Shown in pieces: positions 44,322-56,345 of a stretch of DNA of 64,000 nt; position 1 is the stretch's first letter, and each line of letters opens with the position of its first letter. The position numbers were made by a program, and so were the translations under genes. Under the pieces are notes generated by a model that was not told the origin of the DNA, did not search any database, and was given only the letters and a program-made list of their open reading frames with translations. Origin of the DNA: Ipomoea triloba (lineage: Eukaryota; Streptophyta; Magnoliopsida; Solanales; Convolvulaceae); the NCBI RefSeq assembly GCF_003576645.1, contig NC_044920.1:8898970-8962969 (forward strand), written 5' to 3'.

Positions 44322-46360
44322 ATGAATATTTATAACTTTAAAATATTCTACTTCATAACACAAATGAATATTTATAACTTTAATCTATTCTACTTCATAA
44401 CACAAATGAATATTTATAACTTTAATCATCAAACATTCATAACACAAATGAATATTTATAACTTTAATCATCAAACACAATACTTTATAGTGCAAAGATA
44501 CTACTTCATATAACAAATAAATAATCAGCACTATATTAAATCTGATACTTTGTAGTGCAAATATTCGACTTCATAACACAAATGAATATTCATAACTTTA
44601 ATCATCAAACACAGTACTTACTAGCACAAATATACTACTTAATAGCACAAATGAATACTGTACTCAACACTTTAACTATTAAATTGAATACTTTATGCCT
44701 AAAACTAGTACTTTTAAACACAAATGAATAGTCAATACTTTAACCGTTAAACCTAATACTTTATAGACTAAAACTAGTATTTCATAGCACAAATGAATAC
44801 TAACACTTTAACCATTACATTTAATACTTTAACCATCAAACACAATACTTAATAGCACAAATATACTACTTCATAGAACAAATGAATACTCAACACTTAA
44901 AACATTAAATCTAATACTTTATGGTGCAAATATACTACTTTATATCACAAATGAATGATCATGACTTTAACCATCAAACACAATACTTTATAGCCTAAAA
45001 CTAGTACTTTTAAACACAAATGAATACTCAACCCTTTAACCATTAAACCTAATACTTTATAGCCTAAAACTAGTACTTCATATCACAAATGAATACTCAA
45101 CACTTAAAACATTAAATCTAATACTTTATGGTGCAAATATACTACTTTATATCACAAATGAATGATCATGACTTTAACCATCAAACACAATACTTTATAG
45201 AGCAAATATACTTCTTAATTGCACAAATGGATAACCAACACTTAAAGCATTAAATCTAATACTTTATAGCTTAAAACTAGTACTTTATAACAGAAATGAA
45301 TACTCAACACTTTAACCATTAAATCTAATACTTTATAGTGCAAATATACTACTTCATATCACAAATGAATACTCAACACTTTAATCATTAAGTTTAATAT
45401 TTTATAGTCTAAAACTAGTACTTTTAAACACAAATGAATAGTCAATATATTAACCATTAAACCTAATACTTTATAGCCTAAAACTAGTACTTCATAGCAC
45501 AAATGAATACTAACACTTTAACCATTACATTTAATACTTTAACCATCAAACAGAATACTTAATAGCACAAATATACTACTTCATAGAACAAATAAATACT
45601 CAACACTTAAAACATTAAATCTAATACTTTATGGTGCAAATATACTACTTTATATCACAAATGAATGATCATGACTTTAACCATCAAACACAATACTTTA
45701 TAGAGCAAATATACTTCTTAATTGCACAAATGGATAACCAACACTTAAAGCATTAAATCTAATACTTTATAGCTTAAAACTAGTACTTTATAACACAAAT
45801 GAATACTCAACACTTTAGCCATTAAATCTAATACTTTATAGTGCAAATATACTACTTCATATCACAAATGAATACTCAACACTTTAATCATTAAGTTTAA
45901 TATTTTATAGTCTAAAACTAGTACTTTTAAACACAAATGAATAGTCAATATATTAACCATTAAAGCTAATACTTTATAGCCTAAAACTAGTACTTCATAG
46001 CACAAATGAATACTCAACACCTTAACCATTACATCTAATACTTAACCATCAAACACAATACTTAATAGCACAAATGTACTACTTCATAACACAAATAAAT
46101 ACTCAACACTTAAAGCATTAAATCTAATACTTTATGGTGCAAATATGTTACTTTATATCACAAATGAGTGATCATGACTTTAACCATCAAACACAATACT
46201 TAATAGCACAAATATACTATCTAATAGCACAACTGAATACTCAACACTTTAACCATTAAATTGAATACTTTATAGCCTAAAACTAATACTTTATAACACA
46301 AATGAATACTCAACACTTTAATCATTAAATCTAATACTTTATAGTGCAAATATACTACTG
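44322..46360. repeat. AT-rich satellite array with a higher-order period
   Basis: Units of roughly 60-70 bp combine CACAAATGAATACTCAACAC, TTTAACCATTAAATCTAATA, CTTTATAG and CTAAAACTAGTACTT. Copies are diverged, and blocks recur as groups: text near 45397 repeats at about 45899 (period ~502 bp). The array starts with ~32-45 bp units (ATGAATATTTATAACTTTAA). No ORF spans it. Confidence 0.88.
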
Positions 46361-46715
46361 AGAACATCCAGTGACATTATTCTTGCTTTGCTGACTATAT
46401 GTGTTATTTCCTCATTTGTTTGATGATGTTGTTGTTTTCGTTTTCTTTGTTCAAAGTATTACTTTTCCTTGTAAGACTAAAACTTGGAGTCATGTTAAGA
46501 AAACGTAAGATTATGTGCAATCATTGGGTACATAGGTGGGTTAAATTCAATTCAATATGGAATTTTTGGCAAGGAAGAAGCGAACACAGAGGTTCAGTTT
46601 TAAATTTTCAGCATTCTTGAATCTAAATGTAATTAAAGTTGGAACATGAATTACTCAAAAAGAAAAAGTTGGAACAAGAATTACTCAAATTATCACAATA
46701 ATTAATTATTCACAA
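46361..46715. other. Gene-free stretch
   Basis: AT-rich. The short frame at 46399-46620 is hydrophobic but matches nothing I know. Confidence 0.5.
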
Positions 46716-46888
46716 GCTTCCAAACATGTACTATGGCACAAAAAAGATACATTGCAGTTTCTGCTCAAACTTAGTCGAGATGAGAGAAATTCTCATTTGC
46801 CGAGTTGCAATACTTACCGAGTTGCACATGTCCACCAATTCATAAAAGATCCGACCTGTCTGACACAAGTTTTTGCTTCTTTTTTTTG

Positions 46889-46929
<41 letters not shown>

Positions 46930-47215
46930 TTTTCCAAACATGTACTATGGCACAAAAAAGATACATTGCAGTTTCTGCTCAAACTTAGTCGAGATGAGAG
47001 AAATTCTCATTTGCCGCTTTTCCAAACATGTACTATGGCACAAAAAAGATACATTGCAGTTTCTGCTCAAACTTAGTCGAGATGAGAGAAATTCTCATTT
47101 GCCNNNNNNNNNNNNNNNNNNNNNNNNNGAGTTGCAATACTTACCGAGTTGCACATGTCCACCAATTCATAAAAGATCCGACCTGTCTGACACAAGTTTT
47201 TGCTTCTTTTTTTTG

Positions 47216-47256
<41 letters not shown>
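46716..47256. repeat. Repeated block around a 25-N gap
   Basis: An ~86-bp text (CCAAACATGTACTATGGCAC to AAATTCTCATTTGCC) occurs at 46716, 46928 and 47016, the last two 88 bp apart. The gap runs 47104-47128. The text after it (GAGTTGCAATACTTACCGAG to the TA tract) repeats 46800-46927. The TA tracts on both sides make this a classic short-read misassembly site. Confidence 0.85.
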
Positions 47257-47259
<3 letters not shown>

Positions 47260-47782
47260 TGCGTTCAAATGAGAACGGTGCGCCCAGGAGAGAACTGAGA
47301 ACAAATTGCAGCACGCCACGTGTCCAGATGTAATTGCACCTAAGGTTATAACTAGGTGCGCTTAGGTGCATGAATGTTAACAATATAAATTACTTGCACT
47401 TGTAAGTGAAAATAGGTGCACAAGTGCATGTAAAATGTATTACATGTGCAAGTAAAATGTACATTGAGCATCAATACTAAGTGCACTTAACGTTATAACT
47501 AGTTGCATCTAATGGTATAATTAGTTGCACCTAGGTGCACGAATGTTAACAAGATAAATTACTTGCACTTGTAAGTGATTTTACTTGTACTTTTTACTTG
47601 CAAATGTGCAGCAACTACTTGCACTTATAACACATTACTTGCACCAAAGTTTGAGTTATTTACGAAAATGCCACCGCGTTGTTTTTTGAAAATCAAATCT
47701 GATTCGTTGATCTGGACACGTGAACAGCTCTAGATCGTTCTTATTTCTTTACTGGGCACCCGTTCTCATTAGAGTGCACCCC
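47257..47782. mobile_element. Mutator-like MITE in a TA tract
   Basis: The ends are inverted copies over ~70 bp: AAATGAGAACGGTGCGCCCA on the left, and TAATGAGAACGGGTGCCCAG read from the right. Both continue to a shared CACGTGTCCAGAT. TA repeats on both sides hide the target duplication. The inside is built of GTGCAAGTAA and TTGCACTTGTAAGTG motifs. There is no transposase. Confidence 0.7.
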
Positions 47783-48350
47783 TATATATATATACATATA
47801 TATACATATATATACATATATTTATATACATATATATACATATATATATATATTCAATTACTTAATAGTAGATTTATACTGTTCATTCTATATGTTCATA
47901 AAAATTAATGATGTACATAAACATTACACTATAGGCGCATCATGTTTAATAATGTTCATAATGTATTATATTCATAACATTTGTTCTATATAATCAGAAA
48001 ACTAAATCTTAATGTACATAAACACTAAAGTACATGTACATCGCATCTATTTTCATTTACTTTGTAGTATGTTCATAATATTTCTTCTATATGCTCAAAA
48101 GAACAAAGCTTAGCAGCTTAACATACATAAAATTACATTACATGTGCATCATATTTAATAACATTCATATTTTACTATGTCATAATATTTGTTTTATATG
48201 ATCATAAACCTAAGCACTAATGCACATAAACACAAAATGGCGAGTACAACATATCTACTTTCATTCACTCTGTAGTATGTTCATAATTTTTCTTTTATAT
48301 ATTCATAAAAACAAAACATAATGTGTATAAACATTACAATAACCTAATGA
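47783..48350. repeat. AT-rich tandem repeat
   Basis: After TA/TATACA runs, diverged units of ~170-190 bp carry TTCATAATATTTSTTCTATAT-like text and AATGTACATAAACACTAAA. The same sequence type occurs at 43170-43290. The following 48351-48616 is AT-rich and without features. Confidence 0.65.
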
Positions 48351-48616
48351 CTTTATATACCTATATATTTATTTTTTTAAAAAATATACCAATATGGGTG
48401 TCATTAAAAAAAATCCTAACTATAGCTTTTTTAATGAATATTTTTTATACATTAATTTTATTTGTAAAAAAAAAAAGAAAAAGAGAATAATAATTTAATT
48501 TGGCAAACAAAATTTAAGGTTGAACTGAGAGATTGTGTTGAAAACAATCGAACTCATGATTTTTTGATGTTATAGTTGATATTTTGGATATTGTGATTAT
48601 TTTCTTGTTCACTTAC

Positions 48617-49133
48617 TGATGGAATAATTACAAATGGATCCGGAGCAGGATAATACGGAGCAAACCAATTTCGGAGCACCAAGACCGGACCCGCCCGACC
48701 CGGATGGCCAAGCTCCGCGCTTAGCCATGGGGTCGACCAAGGCGGACCTCCCTAGCCGAGGTCGGCCATCCCGGCTGGGGTCGGCCACCTTGGCCGAGGT
48801 AGACACTCCATCGAGCCCCATGCTTAGTTGAGTGAAGGGTCTTCGCGTTGGTCCGAGTTTTGCGACGTTTGTTGCGGTCTAAGACGGTTGTAACTCCCCA
48901 CCATCTTCTTCGGGGTAGTTAGGACCGATTTAGAGTATTAAATCACTCAATTGTGTCTTGTTGAGAGGGGAGGCCTTCACACCTTGTAATAGCAACCTAT
49001 ATTGATTTAATAAAATATTATCTTTGTAATATACCTTAATTGTCTTATTATTACATCGGTTCTTACCTTTGTCATATCCCTTACATAATCGGGTTTACTA
49101 ATTCGGGTCACCCCGAGTTAATTAAATCCATCA
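48617..49133 (+). repeat. 5' LTR of E6
   Basis: 517 bp with perfect TGATGGA/TCCATCA termini. It contains GC-rich GGCCGACC-type text unlike its AT-rich surroundings. Its first ~106 bp matches 62696-62801. Confidence 0.85.
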
Positions 49134-49152
49134 TTGGTGCTTTCATTGAGAG
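49134..49152 (+). promoter_or_regulatory. Primer binding site of E6
   Basis: TTGGTGCTTTCATTGAGAG directly after the LTR, the same class as in E3. Confidence 0.85.
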
Positions 49153-49461
49153 CTCGACTCAGGCTCGAGCGTGCTATATCCCTAACTTTGACAAGGTTAG
49201 GATCTAACTCCCGTAATTCCCACAATTCTCATGGTGCTCGTACTCCATCCTGTGCCAACGAACCCAACAGGAGCGCAAGTCGACAAACACTCCCCGTGAG
49301 ATCGGTCGGAGACTTTAGGGATCAAATCAACAATAATCGTCAAGGTGAGCCGACCCCGTTCGCTGCACCTCCAGCCTTGGGCTTTCCAGAAAGGGATGTC
49401 TGCGTTTCAACAAGCCGCCGCTTTGGGTACATTTTTAATCCTAAAGAGGAAGCTTGGGAGC
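49153..49461 (+). pseudogene. E6 gag N-terminal fragment
   Basis: An open frame after the primer site (NSHGARTPSCANEPNRSASR, then PFAAPPALGFPERD) looks like the N-terminus of a plant gypsy Gag. It is joined at 49462 to E7 LTR sequence, and the frame running on to 49601 is therefore a chimera, not a gene. Confidence 0.55.
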
Positions 49462-50387
49462 AAGTCACACGGCCAAGGCTTTTGGAGCTAGTTTTGGTCA
49501 ATGGAGTAAGCTATGGAGCAAGTCAAGGTCAAAATGGAGCAACTTTGGGTAGACTACATGCGCGTGAACACTACATCATTTCTACAATGCGTGAAAGCTA
49601 GTTTGGAGCATGTTATGGAGCAACTTGGAGTGGAACTTACACTTAGCCATTTTTGCATGCTTCATATTTATTTACAAGGTCCAGTACGTGATGCCATGAA
49701 CCAGAAGAAATCTGAACGTGGTGATTTTCTGAAGATTATTATTCATACTAAAGCAAGAGCCACCCGAAAAATATTTTGAAAGATCAACTTGCCCAAGATC
49801 AAATCAAGAATGCAACAAAGTCAAAAATATAACTGTGTAGCACTGTGTTTGTGTAGCACTCGGGAAGTGCTTGTGTACCAAAGTCAACTTGCCCACTCGG
49901 GAAGTGCTTGTGTAGCACTGTGTTTCACTATTTGTATCTGGGTGAACGAGATAGTGGAATTCCCTCCTTGGAGTGAAGGAAAAGAGTGGATTAGGAGGAT
50001 TACACCACCTCTGAACCACTATAAATCTTTGCATCTCTTTACTTTACTGCACGTTACATATTTGCATGTTTGACTCACTAACCCTTTACGTACTATGTTG
50101 ATCATATCATTTGGGTTTGTGTGTTCCCACGTTCGCATGTGCTTCAAACTTTGCATACATATTCTTTGAGCTATTTTAAGACATTCCAACGTATTGCATG
50201 TCAAGTATCTCTTCAGTTTTACGCAGTTTTATTTTTAGCACTTTACCGTACGATATTCCGCTGCACATTTCAAGTTGAATTTATTCACTTGAAACCTCTG
50301 TTGTTGAAGTTTTATAAAGTTTTTAATTGTTAGAAAAGTCTATTAACCCCCCCCTCTAGACTTTTCACCACCCTATCGGGACCAACA
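49462..50387 (+). repeat. 5' LTR of E7 (start missing)
   Basis: Homologous to 59427-61595 without the MITE. It also lacks the ~700-bp segment present at 60440-61140 of the 3' copy. It keeps the true LTR end (50345-50387), including a poly-C run. Confidence 0.85.
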
Positions 50388-50389
50388 AG

Positions 50390-50401
50390 TGGTATCAGAG
50401 C
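50390..50401 (+). promoter_or_regulatory. tRNA-iMet primer binding site of E7
   Basis: TGGTATCAGAGC two bases after the LTR end; exact match. Confidence 0.92.
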
Positions 50402-50454
50402 CGTCGTCTATTCAGTCAATATTTGACTGCTAGACAGATCTCATAAACTTCAAG

Positions 50455-52530
50455 ATGAAGAGAGACTTAGCTCCGAACATATTATTTTCATTAAACAAAT
50501 TTGATGATTGGAAAATACGTATGCAGGTCCATTTATCCGCATTACACGATGAGATGTGGGAAGTAATTACCGGCGGTCCGATCAAAATTCTTAAAGTCAA
50601 TACCGCAACCGAACAGACGAGCACTACACCGTAATATATTCCTAAATTCAAAGAGGAATGGGGTCCTGAAGATAGACAACAAAATAACTTGGACAACATC
50701 GCCAAGGATATTTTATTCAAAGCTACCGACGATGCAACTTTCCCAAAGGTCCGGAAATGCAAAACCGCAAAAGAAGTTTGGGAAGCACTAGTCAAAATGG
50801 GCGAAGAAGACGAGCAAGAAAAAGACAACAAACTCACAATAGCATTAAAAAAATTCGAGGATTTCAAAATGCTAAATGGTGAGAGCATAGCCGAAATGGA
50901 AGCAAGATTTGTTAAAATCTTAGGAGAAATTACTGATCTCGACAAGAAGATTGATCAGAAGGAGATATCACTCAAAATCTAACGTGGATTACCGTCCAGT
51001 TGGGACATAAAGGTCACAGCCATGAGAGACCATAGAGATCTCAAAACTTTTGCAACCGACAAGCTCTTTAGTGATCTAAAAGCTTATGAGTTTGAGATGA
51101 AGACACGAAAAGAAGAAGAACGCGAAGAAAGAAATACCGCACTAGTCACCGAACAACCATCTACATCAAGATTAGTAGATAATAGTGATTTTTTATCTAA
51201 CGAAAATTTTGCGTTGTTTGTTAGGAAATGTAAGAAGTTAATGAGGAAAAAGAACAAAAAAAATTTTCCTCAAGTCAATACACCCAGATAGACGAAAAAG
51301 GAAGGTCCAGAAGGAAATGCAAATTTGTGTTACAATTGTAGAAAGCCAGGACACTTTATGGCAGAATGTCCTTATCCAAGAGTGAGCAAAAACCAAGGTG
51401 ATAATGCTCAGGAGGACACCAAGGCAAAAGAAAGAAGATTCAAGAAAGACAAAACGAAAGCATTAATTAGTAACCCACTTGAGTCAAGTAAAAGTGATGA
51501 GTCATCTAGTGGAGAAAGTGACACCTCAAAGGATGACAATGCTTTATTCTGCATGGATGCTTGAAGTAGTTCATCAATTCAAGATCTATGCTTAATGGCG
51601 CATGAAGTTGAGGAAGATGAGGTAACATCTAAATCTTTTGATTCTGTAAGTACTTCTTTTTCTAGAGAGTCCTTCTCTCAATTTATGAGAGATTGTCAGA
51701 CCGTTATGGACACTCACTTTCAACTCCAAGAGCGCAATAAATTTTTTATTCGTGAAAAAGATGAAATAAATGAAAAATTGCAAAATGCTCTGTCCGAGGT
51801 GAAAGAATTGAAGGCTAAAATTATTTACCTTCAAGAAGAGTGTAAATCAAGGGAAGTGAGAGAACACAACCTCAGGGGAGTAATAGCCACATTTACTCAT
51901 TCATCCAAAATAATGGATAAAATGGTAAATATGCAGAAACCCTCAGGAGATAAAACCAGTTTAGGTTATGATCCATCGTGTTCTCAAGCCTCTCAGAAGT
52001 TGACAAATTCAACTACGACTTTAGATAATAAAGTACAAGTGGTAAAATTTGTCAAAGGTCAAGATTGCACAATGAGACAAGGAATTGGTTATCAAAAAGA
52101 TGCCAAAAATAGTACTGTTGGGCCGAAGCCTTATTATCAACATATTTCGCCCAGTCAGTCAAAGAAAATGCAAAGTTTTGTTTCTTCAAGAAAATATGCC
52201 AGTGAGTTTCGTGTACAAAAACAGCATTTGAAAAATGGAAGATTTTCGAATGGTGGGCTAGGGAGATTTTATCCCTCTGAGCAATACTGGTACAAAGAAA
52301 TTAAACCACGGGTAAAATCAAGGTTTAATTCCTTTCAGATCTCTTCCCAAGTGCCCAAAAATCGAGTCAGTTTTCAAAACCGGGCACCAAAAGTCTTTTC
52401 CAAAATCAGTTATGATTATAAAGTCAACAATGGTTACAAATCACCTATTCTTGGTTCAGTAAGGACAAGGTGGATTTGGGTACTAAATATTACTAAACCC
52501 CTAAGGACCCAAGCAAAACTGGGTACCTAA
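50455..52530 (+). pseudogene. E7 gag, one frame with nonsense codons
   Basis: The ATG at 50455 opens a copia Gag (LNKFDDWKIRMQVHLSA, then AKEVWEALVKMGEEDEQEKD). Stops in the same frame occur at 50632, 50980, 51289 and 51562, with the final one at 52528. The zinc knuckle CYNCRKPGHFMAEC is intact (near 51328-51370). A long C-terminal extension follows, with a coiled coil (ERNKFFIREKDEINEKLQNA) and a basic tail. There are no frameshifts over 2 kb, so the damage is point mutation only. The length and coiled coil fit SIRE-like Gag. Confidence 0.85.
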
Positions 52531-54389
52531 AAATGTTTAATTTTTTTACAGGAAGTTTGGTACTTCGATAGTGGATGTTCGCATCACATGATTGGAAATA
52601 AATCTAGTCTAGTGAATTTTAAAAGTATCGAAGGACCAAAAGTAGTTTTTGGAGGAAAAGATTGATACGGCCAAACCAAAGGATTCGGAACAGTTGAGCG
52701 TAACAGATTAAAAGTCGAAGACGTATCCTACGTGGAAGGACTTAAATTCAATCTCTTCAGTACAAGTCAATTTTGTGACAAAGGATGTTTAGTGGAATTT
52801 TTCAAAGACAAATGTCAAGTGAAAAATGAACCAAGAAGCTGGTCTAGAACATGTATGTTGTTGATTGGTGTACGACAAAGGAGTCAATATGCTTAGTTGC
52901 CAACAACACAAATGCTACAAGCTGGGAATGACACAAGAAGCTGAACCATCTAAATTTCAAGACTATCAACAAGCTTGCAACAAACAATCTAGTCAAAGGT
53001 CTACCCAAAATAGTTTACAAGAAAGATCAGATTTGCGATGCATGTCAAAGAGGAAAGCAAATCAAATCTTCATTCAAGTCAAAGACACAAGAATCATCAT
53101 CAAGACCTCTTAGTCTACTACACATGGATTTATTTGGTCCAGTAGACCCAGTAAGTATGAGTGGTAAGAAATACACACTTGTTATTGTTGATGATTTTTC
53201 CAGGTACACATGGACTATATTTCTCAACAAGAAAAATGAAGTTGAAAAGAAGCTACCAGAATTGTTGAAACAACTTCAAATCGAAAAGGAACTCAAAATA
53301 GCGAAAATATATACGGATAGAGGTACAGAGTTCGTAAATGGTGTGATTCAAGACTACTGCAGCATGCAAGGAATTTTACATCAATTATCAGCTGCAAGAA
53401 CACCACAACAAAACGGTGTTGCCGAAAGAAGAAACCAAACACTCAAAGAAGCCGCACGAGTAATGATTACGGCAGCCGACTTACCAAAACGGTTTTGGGC
53501 AGAAACAATTAATACTGCTTGCTACACCCAAAATAGAAGCGTTATCAACAAGCTGCACAACAAAACACCATATGAATTATGGAAAGGGAGAAAACCTAAT
53601 CTTAGCTATTTTCATTCTTTTGGATGAAAATATTTTGTTCTAAATAATGGCAAAAGCTATCTGAAAACCTTTGATGAGCGTGCAGATGAAGCTATATTTC
53701 TTGGATATTCATCTACCAGCAAAGCATTCAGAGTGTGGAATAAATCTACAATGGTAGTAGAAGAATCGATCCATGTTGTGTTTGACGAACAGTCAAAAGC
53801 CAAGGAAATTGATGATCCAAAAATTGGTAATAATGTTCAAAATAATTTTATTATTACTAATAAAACTTCAAGAGACAATGTTTTACAGGGATTAGAAGAT
53901 CTGGAAATTAAAGACTCCAATTTTGAGCAAAATGGCGCACCATGCGCAAGAAATAAGGAAGTGGAAGTTGTAGAGGAAGTTGGGGTGGAAGTTAATGAAA
54001 GAGATGGAGTGGAAGCTTTAGACGAAGTTGTGGAGGAAGTTGGAATTAGTGGTGGGACCCAAAATGAACCCACTAACTTTCCCTCTCTCTCTACACGTGA
54101 GAATGAATCCATTATGCCACCCACTTCACAAAACAATTTTCAACCAGATTTGAGATGGCTCAAAAATCATCCACAAGATTTAATTATTGGAGATGTGCAT
54201 GAAGGTGTGAAAACCAGATCAGCTACAAGAGGTGCAATGTTCTCGTGTTTTCTATCCCAGATTGAACCCAAGGAGATAGATGAAGCTTTAAGTGATCCTA
54301 GTTGGATTGAAGCAATGCAACAAGAGCTGAATCAATTCCAAAAAACGATGTATAAGAGCTTGTTCCAAGACCAGGCAATCACAACGTAA
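52531..54389 (+). pseudogene. E7 protease and integrase
   Basis: The protease site WYFDSGCSHHM is at 52558. Its frame breaks after GGKD at 52664. GAG-pre-integrase is hard to follow. The integrase from 53124 is good: LHMDLFGPV, FSRYTWTIF, YTDRGTEFV and QQNGVAERRN carry the D-D-E residues. A TGA at 53625 replaces the Cys of FGCKYF. The C-terminal part runs to the Glu/Val-rich linker (53950-54060) and the start of the reverse transcriptase region (PSWIEAMQQELNQFQK, near 54298). Confidence 0.85.
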
Positions 54390-55690
54390 TTGGTACAAAA
54401 TGGGTCTTCCGGAACAAAGCAAACGAAGATGGCACCATTGTTAGGAGTAAAGCAAGACTGGTTGAAAAAGGCTATTCGCAAGAAGAAGGAATAGATTTTG
54501 ATGAGACTTTTGCTCCAGTGGCAAGATTAGAAGTAATCCGCATGTTCCTAGCATATGCAGCATACAAGAATTTTACCGTCTACCAAATGGACGTAGAAAG
54601 CGCGTTTCTTAACGGATTACTTGAAGAGGAAGTATATGTTGAGCAACCACCTGGATTTGAGGTAAAAGGTGATGTTGACAAAGTCTATAAACTAAAGAAC
54701 GCATTATATGGGTTAAAACAAGCACCTCGAGCTTGGTACGATACCCTGTTGATGATATTATTTTTGGAAGTACTGATAAATCTTTATGTGAGAAATTTTC
54801 TAAGCTCATGCAGAACAGGTTTGAGATAAGCATGATGGGTGAACTGAACTACTTTCTTGGACTACAAGTTAAACAAATGATGGAAGGAATTGTCATAAAT
54901 CAAGCCAAGTACACCAAAGACTTGATCATAAAATTTGGCTTAGAAGGAAAAAGCTCAGTCAAAATTCCATGAGTACAGCACAACTATTAGACAAGGATGA
55001 CGAAGGTACGGACGTTGATCCAACGATCTACCGAGGAATGATTGAATCTTTGCTATACCTCACTGCGAGTAGACCGGATATATCTTACTCAGTGGGCGTG
55101 TGTGCAAGATTTCAGTCCAAGCCAAAAAATAGTCATCTTGATGCTACGAAGAAAATCATTCGATATCTCAAGGGAACAATCAATGTTGGATTATGGTATC
55201 CAACGGAAGGTAACTTTAAACTAACTCGGATATTCAGATGCAGATTTTGCAGGTTGCAAAATTGATCGAAAAAGCATTTCCGGAACGTGCTAGTTCTTAG
55301 GGGGAAGGTTAGTTTCATGGTTCAGTAAAAAGCAAAAACTCCATTGCTGCAAGCACAACCGAAGCCGAATATATCGCAGCAGGGAGTTGTTGTTCGCAAA
55401 TTTTATGGATGAAGCAACAGTTGAAGGACTACGGAATTATTTGTGAGGACGTTAGTATTTTCTGTGACAATACTAGCGCGATTGCAATTTCACAAAATCC
55501 TGTACTTCATTCAAGAACAAAGCACATCGACGTATGACATCATTTTATCCGAGACCACGTCGAAAAGAAGGATTTAAGGATCGATCACATCCCTATAGAA
55601 AATCAAATTGCAGATATTCTCACAAAACCGTTGTGTGAATCTCGTTTCGCAACTTTAAGGCACGAAATGGGGATGATCGAAATCAACTAA
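54390..55690 (+). pseudogene. E7 reverse transcriptase and RNase H, internal deletion
   Basis: After a frameshift near 54345-54400 it reads [19 protein letters not shown], then [20 protein letters not shown] and [18 protein letters not shown]. Here a deletion removes several dozen residues and joins directly to [10 protein letters not shown] near 54744, losing the Tyr of the catalytic YVDD. The RNase H connection (MMGELNYFLGLQVKQ) and RNase H (TTEAEYIAAGSCCSQILW, FCDNTSAIAISQNP, HSRTKHIDV, QIADILTKPL) are in pieces with several frameshifts. Pol ends at TAA, 55688-55690. The deletion alone would abolish activity. Confidence 0.88.
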
Positions 55691-56345
55691 GTAGTTTAAT
55701 TTTATGCCAAGTTTTTAATTTAAACTCTATGTGGCGTTATCTTGTGTTCTTAGCTGAGCTATATTTTTATTTGATTTACAAGTGTGTTTTACGTGTTAAC
55801 TGCATAGCATATGTGTTTTTAATTTTCACCTGCTTGTGTTTTTACTAAGGTGAGTCACCCCTTACACGTGTGTTCATGCATGCAGTAGAAATAATTGTGT
55901 TTTACCTGCTTCTTATCTCTTTATCTAGAATTGTTTAGTTGGATAGTTTGGTAATTTTTATGTGTCCCTACATGCCTGAACATTCTTTTACTTTGTTTTT
56001 AGCATATGATTGCTTTCATGAAATAAATGTTTTTGCATAGTTTTATTTTTGCATGGGATTGCTCACGTGATTAATCTTGAGCGATCCAAGTCAATATAGC
56101 CGAATCACCCTCTTGAAATCCCCAAAGTGCCTCTATTCGAACAAAAGAGAGAATTTTCTAATAGAAGGGAATTGATGTCATTTCACTTTTTCCTAGCATT
56201 TATAAGATCCCTTCTCTCTCTGTCCACCCAAATCAAAACCCAAACCCCTTCATCTTCTACCTCTCACGCACCACCATAGCTAAAAGCTTCAAAACCTTCA
56301 AAATCCTACTCTAAAATTCCTACCCACTCCAAATCAATTCCAAAA
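55691..56345. other. Spacer before the third ORF, with a TATA-like box
   Basis: There is no ORF. TTTATAAGATCCC at about 56199-56211 is followed by a pyrimidine- and CA-rich stretch typical of a plant 5' leader (CTTCTCTCTCTGTCCACCC, CACGCACCACCATAGC), ending at the ATG at 56346. This suggests a separate transcript for the third ORF. Confidence 0.45.

Noticed and set aside
44322..46360. CRISPR-like array
   Set aside because: The units are diverged, AT-rich and contiguous, without constant repeats separated by unique spacers. The DNA is plant nuclear.
49134..49601. 155-codon frame as a gene
   Set aside because: It runs from the E6 gag fragment into the E7 LTR at 49462, so it is a chimera across an element junction.
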